The notes below the pieces were generated by a model. It was not told where the DNA came from and did no database searches. It worked only from the letters and a program-made list of their open reading frames with translations. 64,000 nucleotides of DNA from Pseudomonas cedrina subsp. cedrina (GTDB lineage Bacteria; Pseudomonadota; Gammaproteobacteria; Pseudomonadales; Pseudomonadaceae). Position 1 is the stretch's first letter, and every line of letters begins with the position of its first letter. A program made the translations under genes and the position numbers. This document shows positions 27,827 to 36,640 of this stretch, piece after piece. Location of the stretch: NCBI RefSeq assembly GCF_001983175.1, contig NZ_MNPW01000014.1:1-64000 (forward strand), written 5' to 3'.

Positions 27827-28497
27827 CCGCCCCAGGCTCCTTTTGCTGCTGTGCATTCCATGCGTGTTCCCGTTGTGTCAGGCATCAGAAGTAAAGTCAC
27901 CGGTTGACGCAGTGAGCTCGGCGCCGGGCGTTCCACCCGTGCCGTTGCCAGGCTGCGTACCAGTGCTTCATCGCGTTGTTCATCGCCGGTGGAACTGACC
28001 AGCCGACTGTGTTCAATCACCCCGTCCGGGTTCACCCAAACCTGCACCAGCGCCCGGAAACTGCCGGGGCGGGTCAAGGGCGAACGGCACAGGCTGGTCT
28101 CGATCGCTTGCTGCAACGCCGTCGCGTAGCTGTTGTTGATCCGCGCGGCGCTGCGAGCCGCCGCGCCCTTGGTGGGCGGCGGCTGGCTGAGCTGCGGCGC
28201 CTGCAAGGTGAACGCATCGCTGCGTGCATAACGTGCCATCAGGCCACTCCCTGTCAGCAACATCGCCAGTGCTTCTTGCGCCGTAAAACGCCCGCGCACC
28301 CCAATAGAACGCCGGCCCCGCGTCAATTCGCGGTCCACCAGCACCGCCATCCCGGTGGCGCGGCTGTAGGCTTGCAGGGCGTGTTCCAGGTCTTGCGCCG
28401 GCAAATCCAAGGTCAACAACGGCGACTCTGCCTGCGCCGCACGGCCGCCAGCCAGCAGCAACAGCAAGACCAGGGCGCATGCGGCGCGCCTCCACAC
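27823..28497 (-). CDS. vreA: VreA: STN signalling domain fused to TonB C-terminal-like domain, no barrel
   Basis: About 224 residues. A signal peptide (LVLLLLLAGGRAAQA) is followed by a secretin/TonB short N-terminal (STN) domain (about 25-100; ALQAYSRATGMAVLVDREL). A Pro/Ala linker then leads to a TonB-C-like domain (about 125-215; FRALVQVWVNPDGVIEHSRL). There is no receptor beta-barrel, unlike ordinary TonB-dependent transducers, but as in P. aeruginosa VreA. The role is inferred to be periplasmic signalling to VreR. I prefer the GTG at 28497, which sits behind a G-rich ribosome site; another GTG at 28530 would add 11 residues. Confidence 0.82.
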   Translation of the reverse strand: MWRRAACALVLLLLLAGGRAAQAESPLLTLDLPAQDLEHALQAYSRATGMAVLVDRELTRGRRSIGVRGRFTAQEALAMLLTGSGLMARYARSDAFTLQAPQLSQPPPTKGAAARSAARINNSYATALQQAIETSLCRSPLTRPGSFRALVQVWVNPDGVIEHSRLVSSTGDEQRDEALVRSLATARVERPAPSSLRQPVTLLLMPDTTGTRMECTAAKGAWGG

Positions 28498-28683
28498 TCC
28501 CCATTCACCCCCTGCTCTGCATCGCTGCACGGCCGACGCGCCCTAGAAAACCGTCATCCTGAGGCCAGTTTATGAACCTGATGTTACGGTGATAGCAAAA
28601 AAAACATCACGGTGACGAGAGGCCCGCTGCGCTAGACTTTCAAGCCTTACCGGGCCACTCCTACGGGCCCGCCAGGAGGCCCG

Positions 28684-28983
28684 ATGAAGCTATTAACGAC
28701 CTTTGCCAGCGTGATGCTGTGCGCCGCCCTGCCCCTGTTTGCCCACGCCGACAGCTGCGCCGAAGTCACGGTGGACGGGTATAAGGCACCCAACTATGGT
28801 TGCCTGAGCCAGCAGATGGGCAATGACACAAATGCGACCAAGGCCGCCAGCAAAAACCGCGAAGCGCAAAACATCCCCATCGAAAAACGGCCGCCGAACG
28901 CGGTGGGTTTATCCACCCCGGCGGCGACCAGCGTGCGCATGGGCAACACGTTCGGTACGTCGGTGAAGCCGCAGCGGCCCTGA
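28684..28983 (+). CDS. Small exported protein, unknown function
   Basis: A 99-residue protein with a clear signal peptide (MKLLTTFASVMLCAALPLFAHA). The mature part is about 77 residues with two Cys (DSCAEVTVDGYKAPNYGCLS) that could form a disulfide. An Asn/Lys/Pro-rich, probably unstructured tail follows. A good AGGAGG ribosome site precedes the ATG. It is divergent from vreA across 186 bp, so co-regulation with the Vre/Hxc genes is possible. I do not recognise a family. Confidence 0.7.
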   Translation: MKLLTTFASVMLCAALPLFAHADSCAEVTVDGYKAPNYGCLSQQMGNDTNATKAASKNREAQNIPIEKRPPNAVGLSTPAATSVRMGNTFGTSVKPQRP

Positions 28984-29145
28984 CTACAACAACGACAGCG
29001 GATAACTGATGATCAACCGGTTCTCGTCAAACTCGTTGGTGCTGAAGTCCCGACGCAAGGTCGAGTTGCGCCAGCGCACATTGAGAAGCTTGGCCGGGCC
29101 GCTCTGTACCACATACGCCAGCTCCTGCTGATATTGCGCCCGCCG
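28984..29145 (-). pseudogene. C-terminal remnant of an OprD-family porin
   Basis: On the minus strand a frame ending at a TAG (28984-28986) encodes ELAYVVQSGPAKLLNVRWRN, and further on ENRLIISYPLSLL. These are the last two beta-strands of OprD-family specific porins, ending in the usual strand and hydrophobic C-terminus. Upstream the homology stops abruptly at about 29145, where repeat sequence begins. About 55 codons survive and no start is present. Confidence 0.8.
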
Positions 29146-29480
29146 CTAAACCGCAAATCCCACCCACACAGCCGATCCCCTGTGGGAGCTCTCGAGCTTT
29201 AGCGAGGCAGCGATAGCGGTGTGTCAGGCGACGAACATGCCAGCAATGCCGCCGCCTTCGCAGCCTCGCCGGGGCTCGACAGCTCCCACAGTTGAGTTGC
29301 GGTGCTGCCGAAAATGGCGTCAGCCGCTAAACCGCAAATCCCACCCACACAGCCGATCCCCTGTGGGAGCTGTCGAGCTTTAGCGAGGCTGCGAAAGCGG
29401 TGGGTCAGGCGAAAAAAATGCCAGCAGTGCCGCCGCCTTCACAGCCTCGCTGGGGCTCGACAGCTCCCCATAGGGCAGTG
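29142..29480. repeat. Tandem 181-bp duplication with REP-like hairpins
   Basis: The stretch beginning GCCGCTAAACCGCAAATCCC occurs at 29142 and again at 29323, a period of 181 bp. Each copy contains an inverted pair of a REP variant (CTGTGGGAGCTNTCGAGCTT with its inverse). The second copy is slightly diverged and ends near 29480. No gene was seen here. Confidence 0.85.
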
Positions 29481-29492
29481 CCGCTCGTGCGA

Positions 29493-30560
29493 TCACGCGG
29501 CCTGGCTTTCCTTCTTCAGGCTATCCATATCAATCACAAACCGGTACTTCACATCACCCTTGAGCATCCGCTCATACGCCTCATTGATCGCCTGGATATC
29601 GATCATCTCAATATCCGAAACAATCCCGTGTCTGGCACAGAAATCGAGCATGTCCTGGGTCTCCTGGATACCGCCGATCAACGAACCCGCCAGGCTGCGG
29701 CGCTTGAAGATCAGGTTGAACACCGTCGGCGACGGGTGCGGGCTGTCGGGTGCGCCGACCAGGGTCATGGTGCCGTCGCGCTTGAGCAGGTTGAGGAAGG
29801 CGTCGAGGTCGTGCGGCGCGGCGACGGTGTTGAGGATAAAGTCCAGGCTGTTGGCGACCTTGGCCATTTCGTCCGGGTTCTTCGACACCACCACTTGGTC
29901 GGCGCCCAGGCGCAGGCCGTCTTCGCGCTTGTTGAGTGAGGTGGTGAACAACGTGACATGGGCGCCCATGGCATGGGCAATTTTCACCGCCATATGGCCG
30001 AGACCACCGAGGCCGACCACACCGACTTTCTTGCCGGGGCCCACCTTCCAGTGATGCAGCGGCGAATAGGTGGTGATGCCCGCGCACAACAGCGGCGCCA
30101 CGGCGGCCAGGTTCGCGTCGTCGTGGGAGATGCGCAGTACGAACTTCTCCTTGACCACGATGCTGTCGGAGTAGCCGCCGAAGGTGTTTTCACCGCCGAA
30201 CACCGGACCGTTGTAGGTGCCGGTAAAGCCGTTCTCGCAGTATTGCTCTTCGCCTTCGGCGCAGGACGCACACTGTTGGCAGCTGTCGACCATACAGCCC
30301 ACGCCGGCCAAATCACCGACCTTGAACTTGCTGACATTGCTGCCTACCGCCGTGACGCGACCGACGATCTCGTGGCCGGGCACGCTGGGATACAGGGTGT
30401 TGTTCCACTCGTTACGCGCGGTGTGCAGGTCGGAGTGACAGACGCCGCAATAGAGAATATCGATCTGTACGTCGTCCGCCCCCGGCGCGCGGCGCTCGAA
30501 GGTGAAAGGCTTGAGGGAATCCTTGGCGTTCTGGGCGGCGTAGCTGTAAGTCTTGGCCAT
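29493..30560 (-). CDS. Zinc-dependent alcohol dehydrogenase, cinnamyl-alcohol/YahK type
   Basis: A 355-residue medium-chain dehydrogenase, probably an NADP(H)-dependent aldehyde reductase. Catalytic zinc ligands are in GVCHSDLH and the GHE motif (PSVPGHEIVG). The structural zinc site is the four-Cys loop CQQCASCAEGEEQYC. The Rossmann motif is GVVGLGGLGHMAVKIA. The domain pattern matches the CAD/YahK subfamily. The start at 30560 is backed by AGGTGA; the frame extends 44 codons upstream without a signal. It stands alone, divergent from the VOC gene, with repeat sequence downstream. The substrate cannot be told from sequence. Confidence 0.88.
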   Translation of the reverse strand: MAKTYSYAAQNAKDSLKPFTFERRAPGADDVQIDILYCGVCHSDLHTARNEWNNTLYPSVPGHEIVGRVTAVGSNVSKFKVGDLAGVGCMVDSCQQCASCAEGEEQYCENGFTGTYNGPVFGGENTFGGYSDSIVVKEKFVLRISHDDANLAAVAPLLCAGITTYSPLHHWKVGPGKKVGVVGLGGLGHMAVKIAHAMGAHVTLFTTSLNKREDGLRLGADQVVVSKNPDEMAKVANSLDFILNTVAAPHDLDAFLNLLKRDGTMTLVGAPDSPHPSPTVFNLIFKRRSLAGSLIGGIQETQDMLDFCARHGIVSDIEMIDIQAINEAYERMLKGDVKYRFVIDMDSLKKESQAA

Positions 30561-30709
30561 TTCGTTCACCTGTGAAAATCGGATACTGGAAGTCAGATGA
30601 CCGGCCTGGACGCTGAATCGTTCAATCAAGCACGCCTGTACAATTCGCCCCGCTGGCGCATCCCTAAGCTCACGGCTTTCGATCCTAGGCATAGCGCTGG
30701 AGAGTAAGC

Positions 30710-31606
30710 ATGTGTAAACGCGTGATTAAGGTTTCCCTGGCCCTGACCTTGCTGGCCGGGCAGATCATGGGCAGCGCATTCGCCGCAACACCCGCGGTGA
30801 CCGTGGCGCCGCAATACGACACCAGCCACGTCTACGTCGCGCCGGCCGATGTCGACCGCTTTGCCCAGAGTTTCCTGGCGACCTTTGGTGGCAAAAGCAC
30901 CGCCCAAGTGGTGGTGAATGTGCTGCCGGTGCCGAGCAGCACCACCTCGCAATTGCTGCAGACCCCGGCCGGCACGGTGTCGCTGTTTGGTTTCAGCACG
31001 CCGATCCCACACCCGTTCGGCCAGGAGCGCAATGGCTATCTGGTCAAGGACATGGACGTCGCGCTCAAGGCCGCCCGTGAAAACGGTGCGGCGGTGATCG
31101 TCAGCGACTTCCCCGACCCGATCGGGCGTGATGCGGTGGTGCAGTGGCCGGGCGGTGTGAACATGCAGCTTTACTGGCACACCAAGACCCCGGATTACGC
31201 CGCGTTCCAGACCGTGCCGGAAAATCGCGTGTACCTCAGCGCAGACCGCGCCGACGCCTTTGTCAAAGCCTTTACGGGCTTCTCCCACGGCAAAGTCCTG
31301 GCCGATGACAAGCACGCCCCTGGCGTCGATATCGGCCAAGCCGGCGGCAGCTATCGCCGTGTCGACATCGAGTCGCCGTTCGGGCGCATGGCGGTGCTGG
31401 TCACCAACGGTCAACTGCCCTACCCGTTCGGCCACGAGACCACCGGTTACCAAGTGGCTGACCTGACGGCCACCCTGGGCAAGGCCACCGGCTCCGGCGC
31501 CAAAGTGCTGGTGCCCGCCTTCGACAGCAAAGGCCGGCGCAGCGCATTGGTCGAGTTCCCGGGCGGCTACGTCGCGGAAATTCATCAGCTCAACGCGGCA
31601 AAATGA
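30710..31606 (+). CDS. Exported VOC (glyoxalase-fold) protein
   Basis: A 298-residue protein with a signal peptide ending in GSAFA. Two repeated modules follow, each resembling a vicinal-oxygen-chelate half: PADVDRFAQSFLATFGG with a matching PFGQERNGYLVKDMDVALKAA segment, then SADRADAFVKAFTGFS with PFGHETTGYQVADLTATLGKA. The repeat suggests a two-domain VOC protein in the periplasm. GGAG lies upstream of the ATG. The stop overlaps the start of the porin gene (ATGA), so the two are probably co-expressed. Enzyme activity is unknown. Confidence 0.65.
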   Translation: MCKRVIKVSLALTLLAGQIMGSAFAATPAVTVAPQYDTSHVYVAPADVDRFAQSFLATFGGKSTAQVVVNVLPVPSSTTSQLLQTPAGTVSLFGFSTPIPHPFGQERNGYLVKDMDVALKAARENGAAVIVSDFPDPIGRDAVVQWPGGVNMQLYWHTKTPDYAAFQTVPENRVYLSADRADAFVKAFTGFSHGKVLADDKHAPGVDIGQAGGSYRRVDIESPFGRMAVLVTNGQLPYPFGHETTGYQVADLTATLGKATGSGAKVLVPAFDSKGRRSALVEFPGGYVAEIHQLNAAK

Positions 31607-32994
31607 AGCGTCGCGCAGGCTTGAGCCTGGCCGTGCTGTGGCCGCTGCTCGCCGGCAGCGTCCACGCCGACGAGCAAGCGACACGCCCGGCGATCAAGGC
31701 CAACCGTTGGCAGGAAGACTGGTCGGTGCTGCAAAACCCGGCGCTGCGCACGCAACCGTTGGACAACTTGAAGTACATCCCGCTGTCGAGTGCCGACCCG
31801 TTCACCTATCTGTCCCTGGGCGCGACGTTGCGCGAGCGCTTCGAGATGAACGATGCCAGTGGTTTCGGCGTACGCGACGTGAAGCGTGATCGCTACCTGA
31901 TCCAGCGTTTCCAGGTGCATGCCGACCTGCACCTGAACCAGAACTGGCGGGTGTTCACCCAACTCGAAGACGTGCGCGCCTACGACAAAACCACGATTGG
32001 CGGCGCCGACCAGAACCGCGTTGACCTTCGCCTGGCCTTTGCCGAGTACGTCAATGCCTTCAGCAGCGGCACGCTGAAGGTACGGCTCGGGCGCCAGGAT
32101 TTCGCCTTCGACCTGCAGCGCTTCATCTCATCGCGGGACGGCCCGAATGTGCGGCAATCCTTCGATGCGCTGTGGGCCGACTGGGAGACCTCCAACTGGC
32201 GCTTCATCGGCATTACCAGCCAGCCGGTGCAGTATCAGGACGAACGGCACTTCGACGACAAGTCCAACAGCGACGCGCGTTTTCACCTGGTGCGGGTCGA
32301 GCGCCTGGTGGGCGGCAAGAACGAACTGTCGGCCTACTACGGCGTGTATGAACGCAGCGCCGCGCACTACCTGGACGCGGACGGCGACGAGACCCGCCAC
32401 CTGTTCGACGCACGCCTGGGCGGCGCGGCCAGGGGTTTTGACTGGGACATCGAAGCGATGCTGCAAAGGGGTTCGGTGGGCAGCAAGGACATTCGCGCCT
32501 GGGCCGGCGGCAGTCGTACCGGCTACACCTTCGACAGCCTGGCCTGGAAACCGCGCGTGGGCCTGCAACTGGACATCGCCTCGGGTGACCGTAAGGCCGG
32601 CGATGGTAGCGTCGGCACGTTCAACCCGCTGTTCCCCAACGGCTACTACTTTTCCCTGGCGGGCTACACCGGCTACAGCAACTTGATTCACGTCAAGCCG
32701 TCGATCACCGTCAAGCCGATCGATAGGCTCAGCGTGCAAACCGCCATCGGCTTGCTCTGGCGCCAGACCACCGACGATGCCGTGTACACCCAGCCCAACC
32801 TGCCAGTGGCCGCAACGGCGGGCCAGGGTGATCGCTGGACCGGTGCCTACGCACAACTGCGCACCGACTATGTGTTCAGCCCCAACCTCACCGGCGCTGT
32901 CGAAGCCGTGCACTACGACGTCGGCCAGACCCTGCGCGACGCCGGTGGTGATGACAGCAATTACCTGGGGGTCGAGCTTAAATTCAGTTGGTGA
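31603..32994 (+). CDS. Alginate-export-family outer-membrane protein
   Basis: A 463-residue exported protein: signal peptide to about residue 22 (GSVHA), then a beta-barrel of the alginate_exp family (AlgE-like). Motifs include FTYLSLGATLRERFE near the start, RLGRQDFAFDLQRFISSRDG in the middle and a terminal aromatic strand ending LGVELKFSW, typical of outer-membrane barrels. No alginate biosynthesis genes are nearby, so it is probably a general porin for an anionic or sugar-like solute. It is translationally coupled to the upstream VOC gene. Confidence 0.85.
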   Translation: MKRRAGLSLAVLWPLLAGSVHADEQATRPAIKANRWQEDWSVLQNPALRTQPLDNLKYIPLSSADPFTYLSLGATLRERFEMNDASGFGVRDVKRDRYLIQRFQVHADLHLNQNWRVFTQLEDVRAYDKTTIGGADQNRVDLRLAFAEYVNAFSSGTLKVRLGRQDFAFDLQRFISSRDGPNVRQSFDALWADWETSNWRFIGITSQPVQYQDERHFDDKSNSDARFHLVRVERLVGGKNELSAYYGVYERSAAHYLDADGDETRHLFDARLGGAARGFDWDIEAMLQRGSVGSKDIRAWAGGSRTGYTFDSLAWKPRVGLQLDIASGDRKAGDGSVGTFNPLFPNGYYFSLAGYTGYSNLIHVKPSITVKPIDRLSVQTAIGLLWRQTTDDAVYTQPNLPVAATAGQGDRWTGAYAQLRTDYVFSPNLTGAVEAVHYDVGQTLRDAGGDDSNYLGVELKFSW

Positions 32995-33082
32995 CCCCAA
33001 CCAAGCACACCCATACAAGCCCGGCGTACGCTTTACACCAATAGTGACGCTGAGTTTTTCCCCGCTACCCAAGGAGTTTTCC

Positions 33083-33901
33083 ATGAGCACATTTGTTGCC
33101 AAAGACGGTACCCAGATCTACTTCAAGGACTGGGGCAGCGGTAAGCCCGTACTGTTCAGCCACGGCTGGCCGCTGGATGCCGACATGTGGGAATACCAGA
33201 TGGAATACCTGAGCAGCCGCGGCTTTCGCACCATTGCGTTCGACCGTCGTGGTTTCGGCCGCTCGGACCAGCCGTGGACCGGTAACGATTACGACACCTT
33301 CGCCGACGACATCGCGCAGTTGATCGAACACCTGGACCTCAAGGAAGTGACCCTGGTGGGCTTCTCCATGGGCGGCGGCGACGTGGCCCGCTACATCGCC
33401 CGCCATGGCAGCGCGCGCGTGGCCGGCCTGGTGCTGCTGGGCGCGGTGACGCCGCTGTTCGGGCAGAAACCGGACTACCCGCAAGGCGTGCCGACAGAAG
33501 TGTTCGACGGCATCAAGGCCGGGCTGTTGAAGGACCGTGCGCAGTTCATTGCTGACTTCAACACGCCGTTCTTCGGCATCAACAAGGGCCAGAAAGTCTC
33601 CGAAGGCGTGCTGACGCAAACCCTGCAGATCGCGATGCTGGCGTCGCTCAAGTCGACAGTGGATTGCGTCACCGCCTTCTCCGAGACCGACTTCCGCCCG
33701 GACATGGCCACAATCGACGTACCAACCCTGGTCATCCACGGTGACGGCGACCAGATCGTGCCGTTCGAGACCACCGGCAAAGCGGCGGCCGCTTCAATCA
33801 AGGGTGCCGAACTGAAAGTCTACAAGGATGCCCCGCACGGTTTCGCCGTGACCCATGCCCAGGCCCTGAATGAAGACCTGCTGGCATTCCTCAACCGCTG
33901 A
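33083..33901 (+). CDS. Arylesterase/perhydrolase, alpha/beta hydrolase (PFE type)
   Basis: A 272-residue alpha/beta-hydrolase that reads almost as the well-known P. fluorescens arylesterase (EC 3.1.1.2), which also has perhydrolase and weak haloperoxidase activity. The nucleophile elbow is GFSMGG with Ser95. The acid is the Asp in HGDGDQIVPF (about 223) and the base His lies in DAPHGFA (about 252). The oxyanion region is SHGWPLDADMW. No signal peptide, so cytoplasmic. AAGGAG precedes the ATG. It is followed by a strong terminator. Confidence 0.95.
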   Translation: MSTFVAKDGTQIYFKDWGSGKPVLFSHGWPLDADMWEYQMEYLSSRGFRTIAFDRRGFGRSDQPWTGNDYDTFADDIAQLIEHLDLKEVTLVGFSMGGGDVARYIARHGSARVAGLVLLGAVTPLFGQKPDYPQGVPTEVFDGIKAGLLKDRAQFIADFNTPFFGINKGQKVSEGVLTQTLQIAMLASLKSTVDCVTAFSETDFRPDMATIDVPTLVIHGDGDQIVPFETTGKAAAASIKGAELKVYKDAPHGFAVTHAQALNEDLLAFLNR

Positions 33902-33929
33902 AAACCCTGCACCACCCTCTCCTTATTTC

Positions 33930-33954
33930 GGCCGGGCTTGCCCGGCCTTTTTTT
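33930..33954 (+). terminator. Intrinsic terminator of the arylesterase gene
   Basis: Perfect 8-bp stem GGCCGGGC/GCCCGGCC with a 2-nt loop followed by seven Ts. Confidence 0.92.
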
Positions 33955-33956
33955 GT

Positions 33957-34343
33957 TCAGGAGAAACGCCGACTGAGGACAAGGCGCCCGGGCCCGGCAA
34001 TTAAGACGCTGGTGAAAATGATCAACAGGAGCCAGCCGAATTGCCCTTCGAACAATGACCACTGCGGATGCACCACCAGCATGGCGATCAACAACACCGC
34101 CAGGATCGGCAAGCACGCCAGTCGCACCAGCACCCCGGCAATGATCAGCAGCGGGCACAGCACTTCGGCAAAGATCGCCAGCCACAGCGTGATGTGGGCA
34201 CCCAAATGAAAAGGGTCCTCGATCAGCGTCAGTTGTTCGCTGTAGTCGATTAGTTTGGGCAACCCGTGTACCCACAGCAGGAACAGCGCCCCGCTGCCCC
34301 GCAAAAACAACAGCCCCAGGTCCTGACTTCTTGATTCGTTCAT
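33957..34343 (-). CDS. DoxX-family membrane protein
   Basis: A 128-residue four-helix membrane protein. The first helix region LGLLFLRGSGALFLLWVHGLPKL carries the DoxX N-terminal pattern, and further helices lie at about 48-68, 73-92 and 98-118. DoxX-type proteins act in redox or sulfur stress in some bacteria, but no specific role is visible here. The frame opens 27 codons upstream; ATG 34343 is preferred because it precedes the first helix. It ends beside the arylesterase terminator, convergent with that gene, and lies downstream of the lysR-type gene. Confidence 0.82.
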   Translation of the reverse strand: MNESRSQDLGLLFLRGSGALFLLWVHGLPKLIDYSEQLTLIEDPFHLGAHITLWLAIFAEVLCPLLIIAGVLVRLACLPILAVLLIAMLVVHPQWSLFEGQFGWLLLIIFTSVLIAGPGRLVLSRRFS

Positions 34344-34420
34344 AGGTGCTCTCGGTTGGTTGACACACACCTCGATTGTGTCGACAGCGCTCCACGCACG
34401 CTTGCAAGCCTGTGCTGACC

Positions 34421-35296
34421 TCACTCCTGGGTGCCGGCAAACGCCGCGACGATTTCATCGATCACCACCCGCACCCGCGCGGTGTGGCGCAGGTCGGCGT
34501 GGGTCACCAGCCACACGTCATACGGCAGCGGCCGGGTGCGCTCCGGCCACAGGCGCACCAGCCCGTCGCGCTCGCCGGTGTACACCGGGATTTCCCCGAC
34601 GCCAATGCCGGCGGCGATGGCTCGGCGTATCAGCAGGCTGGAACTCAAGGCCGCGACAATGCGCCCGCGGCCCACGGGCTCGCAGGCCAGGGCCAGGTCT
34701 TTGTGGCTTTGCAGGTAGGGCTGGTAGACCACCAGGTCGTGGCCCTCGAACAGGCTGCCCGGTTCGGGCGCGCCATGACGGTCAATGTAGCGCTGCGCGG
34801 CAAACAGCCCCACCGGCCAGCGGGCGATGCGTCGGGCTATCAGGTCGGGGTTGTCCGGACGTTGGTTGCGCACCGCGATGTCGGCCTCGCGCTTGGCCAG
34901 GCTGAGGATCTGGGTGGAGGCGTCCAGTTGCACGCGCACGTCAGGGTGCTTGTCGTGCAGGTGGGCAATGGCCGGGATCAGGAAATCGATCGCCAGGGAG
35001 TCGGTGGTGCTGACCCGCACGGTGCCGGTCAGGCGATCGTCCAGGCCCTGGATCTGGCGCTCCAGGTCGAGGGCTGAGCGCTCCATCTTTTCCACCGAGA
35101 GCAAGGCGGCTTCGCCTAAGGCGGTGAGCGCGTAGCCCTCGGAGGTGCGCAGGAACAAAGTGGCACCCAGGGATTTTTCCAAGGCGTTGATCCGTCGGCC
35201 CACCGTGGCCTGATCCACCCCCAGCACCCGCGCGGCGCCACGCAGCGTGGATTCACGGCACACCGCCAGGAACATCCGCGCATCGTCCCAATTCAT
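34421..35296 (-). CDS. LysR-type transcriptional regulator
   Basis: A 291-residue LysR regulator. The winged helix-turn-helix is at about 3-60 (FLAVCRESTLRGAARVLGVDQATVGRRINALE), and the substrate-binding domain at about 90-288. It is divergent from the YbfB-type transporter across a 111-bp gap that holds a perfect 12-bp palindrome, so it probably controls that transporter and the quinone reductase. The inducer is unknown. Confidence 0.88.
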   Translation of the reverse strand: MNWDDARMFLAVCRESTLRGAARVLGVDQATVGRRINALEKSLGATLFLRTSEGYALTALGEAALLSVEKMERSALDLERQIQGLDDRLTGTVRVSTTDSLAIDFLIPAIAHLHDKHPDVRVQLDASTQILSLAKREADIAVRNQRPDNPDLIARRIARWPVGLFAAQRYIDRHGAPEPGSLFEGHDLVVYQPYLQSHKDLALACEPVGRGRIVAALSSSLLIRRAIAAGIGVGEIPVYTGERDGLVRLWPERTRPLPYDVWLVTHADLRHTARVRVVIDEIVAAFAGTQE

Positions 35297-35311
35297 AAGT
35301 TTCCCCAGTGC

Positions 35312-35323
35312 TGCATATATGCA
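35312..35323. promoter_or_regulatory. Palindrome in LysR/MFS divergent promoter
   Basis: TGCATATATGCA is a perfect 12-bp palindrome between the divergent LysR and transporter genes. It is a candidate LysR binding site; the assignment is inferred from position. Confidence 0.4.
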
Positions 35324-35407
35324 TCATCGTGACGCTAAATCGCAGCATTATTGCATCAACCAACATGGCTATGCTGGGCACCAGAGAAAAATTTCAGGAC
35401 AGCCACC

Positions 35408-36640
35408 ATGTTCGACACCCCCGCTCCATCGCGCAGCGCCGTCTGGCTGCCCATCTTCGCCGGCCTGTGCGCCAGCCTGGTCAGCATTGGTCTGGCACGG
35501 TTCGCCTACACGCCGTTGATTCCGTCCTTGATCCAGGCCCAGTGGTTTTCGGCCAGTGACGTGGTCTACCTCGGTGCCGCCAACCTGGTGGGTTACCTGA
35601 TCGGCGCGCTGATCGGACGACCCATTGCCCAGCGCACCTCTAACAGAACCGCGCTGCGCATCATGATGGTGGCGGTGCCCCTGGCGTTCTTCGCCTGTGG
35701 CTTCCCACTGTCGGTGGTGTGGTTTTTCGCCTGGCGCCTGCTGTCGGGGATTGCCGGTGGCGCGATCATGGTGCTGGTGGCCGCCACCGTGCTGCCCCAT
35801 GTTCCGGCGGCACGCCGGGGCCTGGCCAGCGGCGCGATCTTTCTCGGCATCGGCCTGGGCATCGCCGGCTCCGGCACGCTGGTGCCGCCACTGTTGAGCC
35901 TGGGCTTGCAGCAGACCTGGTTTGGCCTGGGCCTGTTGGCGCTGGTATTGACCGCTGCCAGTTGGTTTGCCTGGCCCGACGGCGCACCTCATCAGGCACC
36001 GGCACCTGCGCACGTTTCAGCGCGCACGCCATCTGGCGTGTACCTGTTGTTTGCCCAGTACGCGTTCATGGCGGCGGGCCTGGTGCCGGCGATGGTGTTC
36101 CTGGTGGACTACGTGGCCCGTGGCCTGGGCGACGGCGCGCACATCGGCGCAATGATCTGGGTGATGTACGGCCTGGGCGCGATTGCGGGGCCGGTGACCT
36201 ACGGCTTTCTTGCGGATAGACTCGGCGCCCGCCAGAGTATCCGTTGGGTGCTGGTGGTGCAGGCGATATCGCTCGGCCTGTTGCCGTTCGCCGGCTCGTT
36301 TATCGCGTTGGCGGTGCTGGCGGTGATTCTCGGTTCCTTCCCGCCGGGCATCGTGCCCCTGGCGCTGGCGCGGGTGCATGAACTGCTGCCCGACCATCAC
36401 CAGCAACAGGTGGCGTGGAGCCGCGCCACCGTTTCCTTTGCCACGTTCCAGGCACTGTCCGGGTTCGCCTACTCGGTGCTGTTCAACAGCAGCGGCGGCC
36501 AGCACGCGTTGCTGTTCATGATCGCGGCCGGCGCCATCGTGGTCGCCCTGGCCCTGGAATGGGGCATGATTGCGCTGAACCGCCGGCCGCTCGACACGGT
36601 CCCAACCCATACGCTCATCGCTGCAGGTAATCTGAAATGA
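35408..36640 (+). CDS. YbfB/YjiJ-family MFS transporter
   Basis: A 410-residue transporter with about 12 hydrophobic segments. The N-terminal pattern LARFAYTPLIPSLIQAQWFS is characteristic of the YbfB/YjiJ family of the major facilitator superfamily. The A-motif-like loop reads GRPIAQRTSNRTALR. I use ATG 35408; 19 more codons are open upstream without a ribosome site. It overlaps the quinone reductase gene by four bases, indicating an operon. The substrate is unknown. Confidence 0.82.
   Translation: MFDTPAPSRSAVWLPIFAGLCASLVSIGLARFAYTPLIPSLIQAQWFSASDVVYLGAANLVGYLIGALIGRPIAQRTSNRTALRIMMVAVPLAFFACGFPLSVVWFFAWRLLSGIAGGAIMVLVAATVLPHVPAARRGLASGAIFLGIGLGIAGSGTLVPPLLSLGLQQTWFGLGLLALVLTAASWFAWPDGAPHQAPAPAHVSARTPSGVYLLFAQYAFMAAGLVPAMVFLVDYVARGLGDGAHIGAMIWVMYGLGAIAGPVTYGFLADRLGARQSIRWVLVVQAISLGLLPFAGSFIALAVLAVILGSFPPGIVPLALARVHELLPDHHQQQVAWSRATVSFATFQALSGFAYSVLFNSSGGQHALLFMIAAGAIVVALALEWGMIALNRRPLDTVPTHTLIAAGNLK

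Noticed and set aside
29323..29492. Possible small gene in the second 181-bp repeat copy
   Set aside because: The sequence is a diverged copy of non-coding REP-like repeat; no start with a ribosome site was found.
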